A program made the translations under genes and the position numbers. From Saccharospirillum sp. (GTDB taxonomy: Bacteria; Pseudomonadota; Gammaproteobacteria; Pseudomonadales; Natronospirillaceae): a stretch of DNA of 64,000 nt. Every line of letters starts with the position of its first letter. Position 1 is the first letter of the stretch. Location of the stretch: the NCBI GenBank assembly GCA_018402545.1, contig JAGYIL010000001.1, positions 372,001 through 436,000 on the forward strand. Reading direction: 5' to 3'. Under the pieces are notes generated by a model that made no database searches, was not told the DNA's origin, and saw only the letters and a program-made list of their open reading frames with translations. Positions 8,399 through 17,070 of the stretch are shown here, one piece after another.

Positions 8399-9184
8399 AT
8401 GTGGATCCGTCAGACGGTGTTGGCTGGCCTGGCGGCAACGATGCTGCTGATGGTGACGGCGGTGATGCCGGTTCACGCCCAGCAAATTACCCGGGTGGCA
8501 GCGGCTGCCCAGCTTCGTTTCGTACTGGAGGCGATAGCGACACAGTATCGCGAGCGTTATCCGGACAACACCATCGAGGTTCAATACGGGTCGTCGGGCC
8601 GGTTTTACGCGCAAATCACCCACGGTGCCCCCTTCGATGTGTTTCTCTCTGCTGATATGGACTACCCCGCAGCGCTGGTGGAAGACGGCTTTGCCGCCAG
8701 TGAGGCAATGCCCTACGCCATCGGTCGCATCGCGATCTGGAGCAGTACCGTCGATGCGCAATCGCTGGCGCTGACTGACCTGGCCGATGAGCGTTTCCGC
8801 CGGGTAGCCATCGCCAACCCCCGGCTTGCGCCCTATGGCGCGCGGACAGAAGAAGCGCTGATTTCTGCTGGCGTCTGGGACGTTCTGCAGCCCCGGCTGG
8901 TCTATGGCGACAACGCCTCCGGCACCCTGCAGCTGGTGCAAAGCGGCGCAGCCGAGGTTGGTATCGTTGCCCTGGCACAGGTGCTAAACCCCGGTGTCGC
9001 GGCGCAGGGTGGGCATGCGCTGATCGAGGCTGGCGCTCACCAGTCACTGGAGCAGGGGCTGGTGATCACTCGCCGTGCAGCGCAAAACGAGGTCGCCCGG
9101 CATTTTGCCGATTACCTGCGCGGGCCTGAAGCGGCCACCCTGTTTCGGACGTACGGGTATGATCTGCCCGCCGACTTACCCTGA
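8399..9184 (+). CDS. modA: Molybdate ABC transporter periplasmic binding protein ModA
   Basis: The 261-residue protein binds molybdate in the periplasm for ModBC. A signal peptide runs from MWIRQTVLAGL to PVHAQQ. The mature part shows family blocks: VAAAAQLRFVLEAIA, VQYGSSGRFYAQI and GAPFDVFLSAD, which form the oxyanion site, and GDNASGTLQLV. I start at ATG 8399 rather than 8351, since the earlier one lies inside the ModE-type operator. The order modA-modB-modC is standard and the genes nearly touch. Confidence 0.93.
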   Translation: MWIRQTVLAGLAATMLLMVTAVMPVHAQQITRVAAAAQLRFVLEAIATQYRERYPDNTIEVQYGSSGRFYAQITHGAPFDVFLSADMDYPAALVEDGFAASEAMPYAIGRIAIWSSTVDAQSLALTDLADERFRRVAIANPRLAPYGARTEEALISAGVWDVLQPRLVYGDNASGTLQLVQSGAAEVGIVALAQVLNPGVAAQGGHALIEAGAHQSLEQGLVITRRAAQNEVARHFADYLRGPEAATLFRTYGYDLPADLP

Positions 9185-9193
9185 GGTGCTGAG

Positions 9194-9892
9194 ATGGTGA
9201 TAGCCGGCATCGCCGAGGCAGACTGGATAGCCTTGTTGCTGACACTCAGGCTCGCCCTGATCAGCACGGTTCTGCTGCTGGTGCTCTGCGTTCCCCTGGC
9301 CTGGTGGCTGGCGTTTACCCCAAGCCGGGCCAAGGTGCTGATAGAAGCGCTGGTGGCGTTGCCGCTGGTGTTGCCACCGACGGTGATCGGTTTCTATCTA
9401 TTGATTTTACTGGGCCCGAGGGGCGCCATAGGCGGGGCGCTGGAGTCGATTGGGCTAACCCATCTGGCGTTCAGCTTTACCGGCCTGGTCATCGGGTCGA
9501 TGGTCTATTCCCTGCCCTTTGTGGTGCAACCGCTGCAAAATGCCTTTCAAAGCCTGGGCACCCGGCCGCTCGAAGCCGCCGCGACGCTGCGCGCCGGGCC
9601 TTTCGATCGTTTTCTGACCGTTGTGTTGCCGCTGACCCGGCGCGGTTTTCTTACTGCCTTTGTGTTGTCTTTTGCCCATACCCTGGGTGAATTCGGTGTG
9701 CTGCTGATGATTGGCGGCAGCATTCCCGGCCAGACGCAGGTGGCGTCAATTGCCATCTACAATCACGTCGAGGCACTGGACTACGGCGCAGCTCACGGCC
9801 TTTCGCTGGTGTTGCTGGTGCTGGCGTTCTCGTTACTGCTGGCTGTGTACGCTCTGAACCGGCGTTTTCGTCTGGTAGGGGTGGCGCAATGA
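9194..9892 (+). CDS. modB: Molybdate ABC transporter permease ModB
   Basis: The 232-residue inner-membrane permease has five or six hydrophobic segments. The cytoplasmic EAA loop is visible as LEAAATLRAGPFDRFLTVVLP, which contacts the ATPase. The N-terminal DWIALLLTLRLALIST and PLVLPPTVIGFYLL stretches are typical of ModB. It starts 9 bp after modA and its last codons overlap the start of modC by 4 bp (ATGA), indicating translational coupling. Confidence 0.93.
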   Translation: MVIAGIAEADWIALLLTLRLALISTVLLLVLCVPLAWWLAFTPSRAKVLIEALVALPLVLPPTVIGFYLLILLGPRGAIGGALESIGLTHLAFSFTGLVIGSMVYSLPFVVQPLQNAFQSLGTRPLEAAATLRAGPFDRFLTVVLPLTRRGFLTAFVLSFAHTLGEFGVLLMIGGSIPGQTQVASIAIYNHVEALDYGAAHGLSLVLLVLAFSLLLAVYALNRRFRLVGVAQ

Positions 9893-10950
9893 AGGTCCGT
9901 TTTCAGCTTAAACGGGGTGATTTCACGCTGGATGCCGCCTTTGATCTGGCTGAGCAGGGCATTACCGCTGTTTTTGGTCGCTCCGGCTGTGGCAAAACCA
10001 GCCTGCTGCGCTGCATGGCCGGGCTCGAGCCGGAGGCCAGGGGGCAGTTAGAGGTTGCTGGCGTCGTCTGGCAAGCGGACAGTCAGTGCCTGCCAACACA
10101 CCGGCGTGCTCTGGGCTATGTGTTTCAGGAAGCCAGTCTCTTTGCCCACCTGACCGTGGAGCGCAACCTGCGCTATGGCTGGCGGCGAGTGGCGCCGTCG
10201 CATCGGCGCGTTGAGTGGCAGACGACCGTCGAACTGCTGGGGCTGGCACCCCTGCTGAATCGCTACCCGGACCAGCTCTCCGGCGGCCAGCGCCAGCGTG
10301 TGGCGCTGGGCAGGGCACTGCTGACAAGCCCTGATCTGCTGCTGATGGATGAGCCCCTGGCCTCGCTCGACAGCGACAGCAAGGCTGAGATTCTGCCGTA
10401 CCTCGAGCAGCTGCATCGCACCCTGGCGTTGCCCGTGGTGTACGTCAGCCACAGTCAGGATGAAGTGTTGCGACTGGCTGACCAGTTGGTGTTGATGGAC
10501 GACGGCCGGGTATTGACCCAGGGTCCGGTGGCCCGGGTGCTCACCCGGCTCGACATGCCGCTGGCGCATCAGCAGGGCGCGCAAGCGCTGCTGGAAGGTG
10601 TTGTTACCCGCCAGGATGACGCAGACCACCTGACCGAGGTGGAGTGCGATGGCCAGTCGGTTTGGGTTTCTCAGCTGAACCAGGCCTGTGGCACCCGGGT
10701 GCGGTTGAGCGTATCGGCCCGGGATGTAACGATCAGCCGGGTACCGGCGACCGACAGCAGTGTGCTTAATTGCCTGGCGGTTCAGATTGAGGCGCTGGAA
10801 GCCGACTTGCAGCCGGGGCATGTGCTGATCGCACTCAGGCTTGGGAATCAGACGTTACTGTCGCGCATTACCGAACGCTCACGCCGGCTACTGGCCTTGC
10901 AGCCGGGAGATCAGGTGTACGCCCTGGTCAAAGGCATAGCCGTTCACTGA
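9889..10950 (+). CDS. modC: Molybdate ABC transporter ATPase ModC
   Basis: The 353-residue ATPase drives molybdate import. Walker A is GRSGCGKTS (about residues 31-39), the signature is LSGGQRQRVALGRALL and Walker B is LLLMDEPLASLD. The last 65 residues form a Mop/TOBE domain (LNCLAVQIEALEADLQPGH and on) that can bind molybdate and sense supply. The gene overlaps modB at ATGA, and its 3' end overlaps the convergent modE-like gene by 7 bp. Confidence 0.95.
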   Translation: MKVRFQLKRGDFTLDAAFDLAEQGITAVFGRSGCGKTSLLRCMAGLEPEARGQLEVAGVVWQADSQCLPTHRRALGYVFQEASLFAHLTVERNLRYGWRRVAPSHRRVEWQTTVELLGLAPLLNRYPDQLSGGQRQRVALGRALLTSPDLLLMDEPLASLDSDSKAEILPYLEQLHRTLALPVVYVSHSQDEVLRLADQLVLMDDGRVLTQGPVARVLTRLDMPLAHQQGAQALLEGVVTRQDDADHLTEVECDGQSVWVSQLNQACGTRVRLSVSARDVTISRVPATDSSVLNCLAVQIEALEADLQPGHVLIALRLGNQTLLSRITERSRRLLALQPGDQVYALVKGIAVH

Positions 10951-11300
10951 GGTTTTAGGTGTGCCATTAGCGCTGCAATGTCCGATTCAATACTGTGCAG
11001 GGCAGTCTGCTCCATCTGCTGGTATTGCCTCAGTACCTGTTCACCCAGTTCCGTCAAATGAGCGCCGCCACCGCCTTTGCCGCCTTTGGCGGTGCTGACC
11101 AGTGGTGCCTTGAAGCACTGATTCATGGTATCGATCAGCAGCCAGGCACGGCGATAGCTCATCTTCATGCTGCGCGCCGCAGAGCTGATGGAGCCGGTGG
11201 TGCGCAGCGCTTCGAGCAGCTCAATTTTACCCGGGCCAAGCGCGATGGCATCGCCCTGATGCAGGCGCACTTTCAGACTGAAACGGGGCTCTGTTGTCAC
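10944..11300 (-). CDS. ModE-like transcriptional regulator, DNA-binding domain only
   Basis: The 118-residue protein matches the winged helix-turn-helix part of ModE: GPGKIELLEALRTTGSISSA, then ARSMKMSYRRAWLLIDTMNQ, then a Gly-rich wing KGGKGGGGAHLTELG. Full ModE proteins are about 260 residues and have two Mop domains that bind molybdate; these are absent here and the frame ends cleanly at HLKPQ. It sits tail-to-tail with modC and is the likely partner of the operator before modA. How it would sense molybdate is open; the TOBE domain of ModC or another protein may do so. Confidence 0.85.
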   Translation of the reverse strand: MTTEPRFSLKVRLHQGDAIALGPGKIELLEALRTTGSISSAARSMKMSYRRAWLLIDTMNQCFKAPLVSTAKGGKGGGGAHLTELGEQVLRQYQQMEQTALHSIESDIAALMAHLKPQ

Positions 11301-11312
11301 GCAGTGAGCTCC

Positions 11313-11603
11313 CTATGGGCAATCGCCGGTTACGGCATAGCCAATAATGGTGCCATTGGGCCGGGTGGTTATGTTGTTTTTGCAGCCGTTGATGTCCCAG
11401 ATATGAAGCTGCTGTTCGTCAGCGGTCGCATTGGAGCGGTATTCGGGTTCTCCCCACTGCTGGTACAACAGGCGAACGTCTTGCCCGAGGAGGTTATCGT
11501 CGTCGTTCGGGGCGGGCATTGGGGTCGTTGCGCACCCTGCCAGCACGGTCGTGGCCACCAGGCATAGCGCCATAAAGGTGACTGGTAATTTTTTGACTAA
11601 CAT
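11313..11603 (-). CDS. Small putative lipoprotein of unknown function
   Basis: The 96-residue protein has a lipoprotein signal peptide (MLVKKLPVTFMALCLVA) and a lipobox VLAGC, with the lipidated Cys at residue 23. The mature part has a stretch LLYQQWGEPEYR that recalls outer-membrane SmpA/BamE-like small lipoproteins, where a GxP turn is common, and two further Cys residues (INGCKNN, TGDCP) that could pair. Start at ATG 11603; an upstream in-frame ATG at 11657 would spoil the signal peptide. It ends 12 bp before the modE-like gene's start and may be its upstream operon partner. I do not recognise the family with confidence. Confidence 0.65.
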   Translation of the reverse strand: MLVKKLPVTFMALCLVATTVLAGCATTPMPAPNDDDNLLGQDVRLLYQQWGEPEYRSNATADEQQLHIWDINGCKNNITTRPNGTIIGYAVTGDCP

Positions 11604-11712
11604 CCCGGCGTTCCCTAGGGTTTTACAAAGGTGACTTCTGGTCATTGGCGCAGCCAAGCGACTGGTTTACATCTACTTCACAGCTCAATCAGAGCTTTCC
11701 AAGGTAACCCCA

Positions 11713-12861
11713 GTGTTTGCAATGAACAAGTTCACTCGTCGAAATTATCGCGTAATGCTATTGGCCGGCTTGATGCTGTTTTTGCACGGGCAGGCGATCA
11801 GTCTGGCCGAGGAGAGGGAGCAGGTTATGGACGATGTCTGGCTACAGCAGCAACAGGCTGAAACTGGCCTGGTCGGCATGGCGGCTGTCGTGATTCAGGG
11901 TGGTGAGGTTCGATACCTCGGCGCCGCCGGTGGTCGCAAGAAAGGGTCTGGCGTTCCGGTCACTGCGACCGATCGCTGGCACATTGGTTCGGTCACCAAG
12001 TCGATGACGGCGACGGTACTGGCCGGTTTGGTAGAGGCCGGTGACATAGACTGGGATACACCGCTGCTTCCCGTTCTGGGCATGTCCGACACGGCAGACC
12101 CGGGCTGGGAAGGGCTGACGCTGGCGCAGGTGCTCAGCCATACCTCAGGCTTGCCGGCGAACTTTTCGCTACGGGTCAATATGAAGGCATCACCCGAAGA
12201 AGCAGATCGCCCGGCTGCACGCCGCCAGGCCGTGCTGGAGGTACTGAGAAAGCCGCCGAAATCCACGCCTGGCTCCGGGTTCGAGTACTCCAATGTGGGG
12301 TATACCCTCGCTGGCGTCGTGATAGAAACCCTGACTGGCCAGGGCTGGGAGCAAGCCATGCGCGAGCGTTTGTTCGCGCCGCTGGATCTTGGTAGTGCCG
12401 GCTTTGGGCCACCCCAGAGTGGCGGGGAATCACTAACCGAGCCACGTGGCCATCGACACCTGCTGGGCATCACCCTGGCCGCCGGTGAGACAGCAGACAA
12501 CAATGCCATCATCGGCCCGGCCGGGACGGTGCATATGACGGTCGAAGACCTGGCGCGCTATGGCTACGAGCACCTGCGCGGTGAGCGGGGTGAAGGCACC
12601 CTGCTGAGTGCCGGCAGTTATCAGCGCCTGCACCGCCCTGTTCTTGAAAACTATGCCTTTGGCTGGGTGCTGCGTGAAGGCAACGCTGACACCGGGCCCA
12701 TGCTCTGGCACAACGGCTCCAATACCATGTGGTACAGCCTGCTGGTGCTGGCTCCCGAACGGGATACCGTGGTCGCCATGGTGTTCAATGAAGGTAATGT
12801 AGCCCTTGCTGACGCTCTGGCCTGGGAATGGGTGGCGCGGAGTCTTGGGGTGGGACTGTGA
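11713..12861 (+). CDS. Serine hydrolase, class C beta-lactamase/penicillin-binding-protein-like
   Basis: The 382-residue exported enzyme has an N-terminal hydrophobic signal (LLAGLMLFLHGQAISLA). Active-site motifs are Ser93-Val-Thr-Lys96 (SxxK), Tyr192-Ser-Asn194 (YxN) and His333-Asn-Gly335 in the KTG position. The HTSGLPANFS block is typical of esterase/D-aminopeptidase-type members, so a true beta-lactamase role is not implied. The start is the GTG at 11713 with AAGG eight bases before it; an ATG at 11722 is possible. It is a single-gene unit. Confidence 0.88.
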   Translation: MFAMNKFTRRNYRVMLLAGLMLFLHGQAISLAEEREQVMDDVWLQQQQAETGLVGMAAVVIQGGEVRYLGAAGGRKKGSGVPVTATDRWHIGSVTKSMTATVLAGLVEAGDIDWDTPLLPVLGMSDTADPGWEGLTLAQVLSHTSGLPANFSLRVNMKASPEEADRPAARRQAVLEVLRKPPKSTPGSGFEYSNVGYTLAGVVIETLTGQGWEQAMRERLFAPLDLGSAGFGPPQSGGESLTEPRGHRHLLGITLAAGETADNNAIIGPAGTVHMTVEDLARYGYEHLRGERGEGTLLSAGSYQRLHRPVLENYAFGWVLREGNADTGPMLWHNGSNTMWYSLLVLAPERDTVVAMVFNEGNVALADALAWEWVARSLGVGL

Positions 12862-12901
12862 GTTGCGAGCTGCGAGCAAACAGTTCACAGCTAGAAGCTT
12901 A
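12859..12901. repeat. Family C repeat, degenerate copy
   Basis: Immediately after the hydrolase stop the sequence reads GAGTTGCGAGCTGCGAGC and then CAGTTCACAGCTAGAAGCTT. Both arms resemble those of the strong hairpin at 17029-17097 (GAGTTTCGAGCTTCGAGC and CTCACAGCTCGAAGCTC), but pairing is weaker here. Confidence 0.5.
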
Positions 12902-13294
12902 TCTCAGGGCATGAGCGAAATGCTGCACCTTGAGCAAGGTGTATTGCACCCCCGGGTCAGGGCGGGAACCAGGATTGCGACTGACTACTCATAAATACCC
13001 TGGCTCTGTACCAGAGCGATGTACCGATAAAGCTAGCCCCGGCCAGTCGAGAGAGTTCGGAGGTAATGGCGGTAAACATATCCATCAGGGCCCGGTCTTG
13101 TTCGGCGAAGATTCTCAGGTTGTAGCATTCATCGTGGGTGGGTATGAGTTGTGGCTGTGTCAATTCAGGGTGTGATGGACAACACCAGTGAGGATGATGA
13201 GGGTTTATATAGACACTAATGATTATGATTTGCATTTGCATTTGCAGGAGTGGTTATCTACCATCGGCGCTTCAACCATTCAGGAGTGCCAACC
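12862..13294. other. Intergenic region with repeat C1, a doubtful small frame and a Fur-box-like site
   Basis: This 433-bp gap begins with the short repeat related to the 17.03-kb hairpin. The minus strand has an open frame (12957-13241) whose central part, with NLRIFAEQDRALMDMFTAIT, uses codons like the real genes. Its apparent N-terminus is read from the Fur-box-like DNA and is unlikely to be translated; a TTG start near 13170 is possible. I do not recognise the product. Upstream of fecB lies the Fur-like site. Confidence 0.5.
13218..13236 (+). promoter_or_regulatory. Fur-box-like site upstream of fecB
   Basis: TAATGATTATGATTTGCAT, followed by repeated TTGCAT units, resembles overlapping NATWAT hexamers of Fur sites. 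It lies about 60 bp before the fecB start, where iron-dependent repression of fecBCDE would be expected. The match is partial. Confidence 0.5.
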
Positions 13295-14191
13295 ATGCTA
13301 CGCGTGCTGTCTTTGTTCCTTGTATTGATGCTGTACGGAGCTTCCCTGGCGGAAGTCCGGGTGGCTGGCGAGTTGGGCGACGTTGTTTTGCCCGCCCCTC
13401 CACAACGGGTGGTGGCGCTGGAGTTTTCTTTCGTTGATGCGCTGGCGACGTTGGGCGTGTCACCGGTTGGCGTGGCCGACGATGGCGATGCGGCCCGGGT
13501 GATCGATCCGATTCGGGCCAAGCTGGATGAGTGGACATCTCTGGGGTCCCGTTCCCAGCCGAGTCTGGAAGTCATCGCCTCGCTCAATCCCGACTTGATC
13601 ATTGCCGATGTCGAGCGCCACGCCGCCGTCTATGAAGACCTGCAGCGCATTGCACCCACCCTGATTCTGAAAAGCCGTGGCGAAACCTACGAAGACAACC
13701 TGAACGCGGTGATGAAAGTCGCTCAGGCCTTCGGTCAGGAAGAGGCCATGGCGGAGCGCATCGCGCAGCACAACGCGATCATGGATGCTTACGCCGCCCA
13801 GGTGAACAGCAATGCCACCGTGCAGTTCGCGGTATCGAGCGAGAAGGGAGTTTGGTTGCACGGCCCGCGTGCCTATGCCGGCGGTGTTATTGCTCGATTG
13901 GGCCTGAACAGTCCCATCCCGGAAGAGACCGAGCAAGCCTACATCCAGATTACGCTTGAGCGTCTGGTTCAGGCCAACCCGGATTATTTTCTGGTTGGCG
14001 AGTACGGCGATCAGACCGCTGTCGATACCTATAAACAAAACCCGCTGTGGTCTGTTATTACCGCGGTAAAGAACGACCATTACGTTGAAACCGACCCGCG
14101 CCTCTGGTCGCTCAACCGGGGCATGATCTCGGCGGAAATCATGGCCGGAGAGTTGGTTGAAATGCTGGGTACCTCCACGGCCGCTCAGTAA
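13295..14191 (+). CDS. fecB: Fe(3+)-dicitrate/siderophore ABC transporter binding protein FecB
   Basis: The 298-residue periplasmic protein has a signal peptide (MLRVLSLFLVLMLYGASLA). It resembles Escherichia coli FecB through PQRVVALEFSFVDALATLGV, SLGSRSQPSLEVIASLNPDL and RIAPTLILKSRGETYEDNL. It delivers ferric dicitrate or a related hydroxycarboxylate siderophore to FecCD. I start at ATG 13295 with CAGGAG eight bases before; an earlier ATG at 13250 lacks a signal peptide. The TAA stop overlaps the fecC ATG. No fecA, fecI or fecR is seen in the window, so the outer-membrane receptor must be elsewhere. Confidence 0.88.
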   Translation: MLRVLSLFLVLMLYGASLAEVRVAGELGDVVLPAPPQRVVALEFSFVDALATLGVSPVGVADDGDAARVIDPIRAKLDEWTSLGSRSQPSLEVIASLNPDLIIADVERHAAVYEDLQRIAPTLILKSRGETYEDNLNAVMKVAQAFGQEEAMAERIAQHNAIMDAYAAQVNSNATVQFAVSSEKGVWLHGPRAYAGGVIARLGLNSPIPEETEQAYIQITLERLVQANPDYFLVGEYGDQTAVDTYKQNPLWSVITAVKNDHYVETDPRLWSLNRGMISAEIMAGELVEMLGTSTAAQ

Positions 14192-15222
14192 TGACGCTAG
14201 CCTTGCCAGTCAGGCAAACCCTCTCACCTTTGTGGCGGATTGGGGCGTTGCTCCCGGTTCTGCTGGTGGCGTTTGGCCTGGCCCTGACCAGCTATTCCCA
14301 GTTCGATCTGCGCTTGCGGGATGTTGTCACCCTGGTATTGGCATTCGACCCTGACAATCTGAAACATCAGGTGATCGCGTCATTGCGCCTGCCGCGCGCC
14401 CTGGCCGCAACCTTTGTCGGTGCGGCCCTGGCCGTCGCCGGCCTGGTGATGCAGGGCATGACCCGGAACCCCCTGGCATCGCCATCGGTGTTTGGTGTCA
14501 GTTCCGGAGCGGCACTGGCGTTCGCCGTCTCCGCGACGGGTCTGATCGCCTGGGTAGCCGCCTTGCCACTGCTGCTGGTGACCTTTTGCGGCGCGGGTCT
14601 GGCCGGTGTGCTGGTGTTCTTTCTGGGTGGTTTGCACCGCACGCCCATCCACCCCGTGCGAGTGATTCTGGCGGGCGTCGCGTTGAATTTCCTGTTTCTT
14701 TCCATGACCCGGGGCGCGGTTATCCTCGCCGATGAAAACGCCTACGGCGTGTTTCACTGGCTGACCGGCAGCCTCGGCAACGTCACCTTTGATGACGTCC
14801 GGTTGGTGGTGCCCTGGACGGTACTGGGGCTTGCCGGAGCGTTGTGGCTTGGGCAACCGTTGAACCTGTTGCGCCTGGGTGAAGAGCGCATGCAGAACCT
14901 CGGTGGCGGTTTACGGCAAGTGCGTTGGCTGGGCAGCCTGGTAGTGGTACTGCTGGTTGCCGCTGCGGTAAGTGTCGCGGGCCCGATCGGGTTTGTCGGC
15001 CTGATGGTGCCGCATATTGCCCGCGCCCTGATCGGGTCGGATTATCGATTGCTGGTACTGGCCTGTGCCCTGCTGGGTGCGATCCTGCTGCTGGTAGCCG
15101 ATACGCTGGCGCGTGGACTGCGTTTTCCAAACGACAGCCCGGTTGGCATCCTTACCACGCTCCTCGGTGCGGGTTTCTTTCTGTTCCTGGCACGACGGAA
15201 GATTCTGGAGGCCATGGCATGA
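14191..15222 (+). CDS. fecC: Iron(III) dicitrate-type ABC transporter permease FecC
   Basis: The 343-residue inner-membrane permease belongs to the FecCD family, with eight to ten membrane segments. Landmarks are LRLPRALAATFVGAALAVAG, MTRNPLASPSVFGVSSGAAL and the ATPase-contacting loop SVAGPIGFVGLMVPHIAR. DENAYGVFHWLTGSLG matches the FecC subtype. Its start overlaps the stop of fecB (TAATG), and its TGA overlaps the fecD ATG (ATGA). Confidence 0.92.
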   Translation: MTLALPVRQTLSPLWRIGALLPVLLVAFGLALTSYSQFDLRLRDVVTLVLAFDPDNLKHQVIASLRLPRALAATFVGAALAVAGLVMQGMTRNPLASPSVFGVSSGAALAFAVSATGLIAWVAALPLLLVTFCGAGLAGVLVFFLGGLHRTPIHPVRVILAGVALNFLFLSMTRGAVILADENAYGVFHWLTGSLGNVTFDDVRLVVPWTVLGLAGALWLGQPLNLLRLGEERMQNLGGGLRQVRWLGSLVVVLLVAAAVSVAGPIGFVGLMVPHIARALIGSDYRLLVLACALLGAILLLVADTLARGLRFPNDSPVGILTTLLGAGFFLFLARRKILEAMA

Positions 15223-16196
15223 CTCGCTGGTTGCCAATGTCCGTTACCCTGATGGCGATTCTCCTCGTCTTTGCTGCCTGGCACCTGGGGTTTGGCGCGG
15301 TAAACATTTCGCCACCGGAGCTGTGGCAGACTTTGGTGCATGGCCAGCCCGACTATGAATTCATTCTCTACGGCTATCGCATGCCGAGGCTATTCATCGC
15401 CGCGCTGGTCGGTGCCGCTTTGGCGTTGTCCGGACTGCTGGTGCAGGGGGTGGTGCGCAACCCCCTGGCTTCGCCCGACATTCTGGGCGTCACTGGTGGC
15501 GCCAGCCTGGCCGTCGTCGGTTTCTCCATTGCGTGGACCGGCGCCTCCGTCGTCTGGGTCCCGTTCGTTGCACTGGCGGGCGGTTTTGCCAGCCTCGGGT
15601 GCCTGCTTTGGCTGGCGCGGCCGGTGCTGAACCAGCCGGCTTCACTGGCACTGGTCGGTGTGGCTCTCTCGGCTCTCTTCGCGGCGGCCATTGATTTCTT
15701 GCTGACGATGTATCCTTTGGAAATCAATTCGTCGCTGATCTGGCTGACCGGGTCTGTCTGGGGGCGCAACTGGTCGCATCTGCCGTTAATAGCCCCCTGG
15801 CTGGCGGTGTTGATTCCCGTCGCTACCTTTCTCGCCTACCGGCTCGATCTACTCGATCTGGGCGACGAAGCCGCCACCAGCCTGGGCACCCGTGTTGGTT
15901 GGTTGCGACTGCTGGCTCTGTTAACTGCCGTGGCGCTGGCCAGTGCATCCGTTTCGGTGTGCGGCGCCATCAGTTTCGTCGGCCTGGTGGCGCCGCATAT
16001 GGCCCGCTTTCTGGTCGGGTACCGGCACTTGCCGCTGATCCCGGTCTGTCTGCTGCTGGGCGCTATTCTGATGGTCAGCGCCGACCTGTTCGCCCGCATT
16101 CTGATGCCTCCGATCGAATTGCCGGCCGGCATTGTCACGGCTTTTATCGGTGCGCCCTATTTCGTTTTTCTGATCACCCGCTACAAACATTGGTGA
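15219..16196 (+). CDS. fecD: Iron(III) dicitrate-type ABC transporter permease FecD
   Basis: The 325-residue second permease pairs with FecC in the membrane. It shows RMPRLFIAALVGAALALSGL, VVRNPLASPDILGV, LTGSVWGRNWSHL and ISFVGLVAPHMARFLVG, which match the FecD side of the family. The correct start is ATG 15219 (MTRWLPMSV), overlapping the fecC stop by 4 bp; the longer open frame upstream is a shadow of fecC. fecE starts 4 bp after the stop. Confidence 0.92.
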   Translation: MTRWLPMSVTLMAILLVFAAWHLGFGAVNISPPELWQTLVHGQPDYEFILYGYRMPRLFIAALVGAALALSGLLVQGVVRNPLASPDILGVTGGASLAVVGFSIAWTGASVVWVPFVALAGGFASLGCLLWLARPVLNQPASLALVGVALSALFAAAIDFLLTMYPLEINSSLIWLTGSVWGRNWSHLPLIAPWLAVLIPVATFLAYRLDLLDLGDEAATSLGTRVGWLRLLALLTAVALASASVSVCGAISFVGLVAPHMARFLVGYRHLPLIPVCLLLGAILMVSADLFARILMPPIELPAGIVTAFIGAPYFVFLITRYKHW

Positions 16197-16200
16197 CGCC

Positions 16201-17070
16201 ATGACCCTGAATCCCGCTTTCCATGTCCAGAACCTGAGCGTCGGCTATGACCTGCGCATCATCATTGACCGCCTGACACTCAGCCTCGGCCAGGGCCGAC
16301 TGACCGCGCTGGTTGGCCCGAATGGCTGTGGCAAGTCCACGTTACTGAAAAGCCTGGCGCACCTGCTGACGCCGCACAACGGGCAGGTCGAGCTGCAGGA
16401 CGGTGCCACACTGACTGGCCTGAGCACCAAAGCCATCGCCCGACGCATCGCCCTGTTGCCACAGACGCCCCTGGTGCCGGAAGGTATTCGGGTGTTCGAC
16501 CTGGTTGCCTACGGTCGCGCGCCTCACCTCAACGCCTTTGGCCAGCTTAGAGAGCACGATCGCGAACAGGTACGCCTGGCGATGGCGCGGATGGATGTCA
16601 CCGGGCTGGCGACCCGGCCGGTATCGCAGCTTTCCGGCGGCCAGCGCCAGCGAGTCTGGATGGCGATGATCCTGGCGCAGGAAACCGACATCGTACTGCT
16701 CGACGAGCCCACCACCTATCTGGATCTGGCGCACCAGTATGATCTGTTAGAACTGGTGCGGGACCTGATCGACGAGGGGCGCACGGTGATTACCGTGCTG
16801 CACGATCTGAATCAGGCCTGCCGCTTCGCAGACGAGCTGGTCGTCATGAAAGAAGGCCGGGTTATGGCCCAGGGCAAACCGGAAGCCGTCATGTCCGAGC
16901 CCTTGCTGGCCGGGGTGTTCGGCCTGGACGCACGCATTGTCCCCGACCCGGAAAGCGGTACGCCCCTGTGTGTGCCGCGCGTCAAACGACCCGTTGCGGC
17001 CCGCATAAAGGCGGCTGGTAAGGGGTTTGAGTTTCGAGCTTCGAGCTGTGAGTTAACAGCTCCGAGCTAA
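16201..17070 (+). CDS. fecE: Iron(III) dicitrate-type ABC transporter ATPase FecE
   Basis: The 289-residue ATPase has Walker A GPNGCGKSTLLKSL, signature LSGGQRQRVWMAMILAQ and Walker B IVLLDEPTTYLDLAHQ, characteristic of siderophore-transport ATPases. It drives import through FecCD. The last 15 residues or so (GFEFRASSCELTAPS) are encoded by the inverted-repeat element that starts near 17029, so this tail was probably acquired when the repeat inserted over the original stop; it is unlikely to be functional. It is the last gene of fecBCDE and is convergent with the RND transporter. Confidence 0.92.
   Translation: MTLNPAFHVQNLSVGYDLRIIIDRLTLSLGQGRLTALVGPNGCGKSTLLKSLAHLLTPHNGQVELQDGATLTGLSTKAIARRIALLPQTPLVPEGIRVFDLVAYGRAPHLNAFGQLREHDREQVRLAMARMDVTGLATRPVSQLSGGQRQRVWMAMILAQETDIVLLDEPTTYLDLAHQYDLLELVRDLIDEGRTVITVLHDLNQACRFADELVVMKEGRVMAQGKPEAVMSEPLLAGVFGLDARIVPDPESGTPLCVPRVKRPVAARIKAAGKGFEFRASSCELTAPS

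Noticed and set aside
11713-12861. Beta-lactam resistance gene
   Set aside because: The motifs fit a broad serine-hydrolase family of esterases and peptidases; resistance is not supported by sequence alone.
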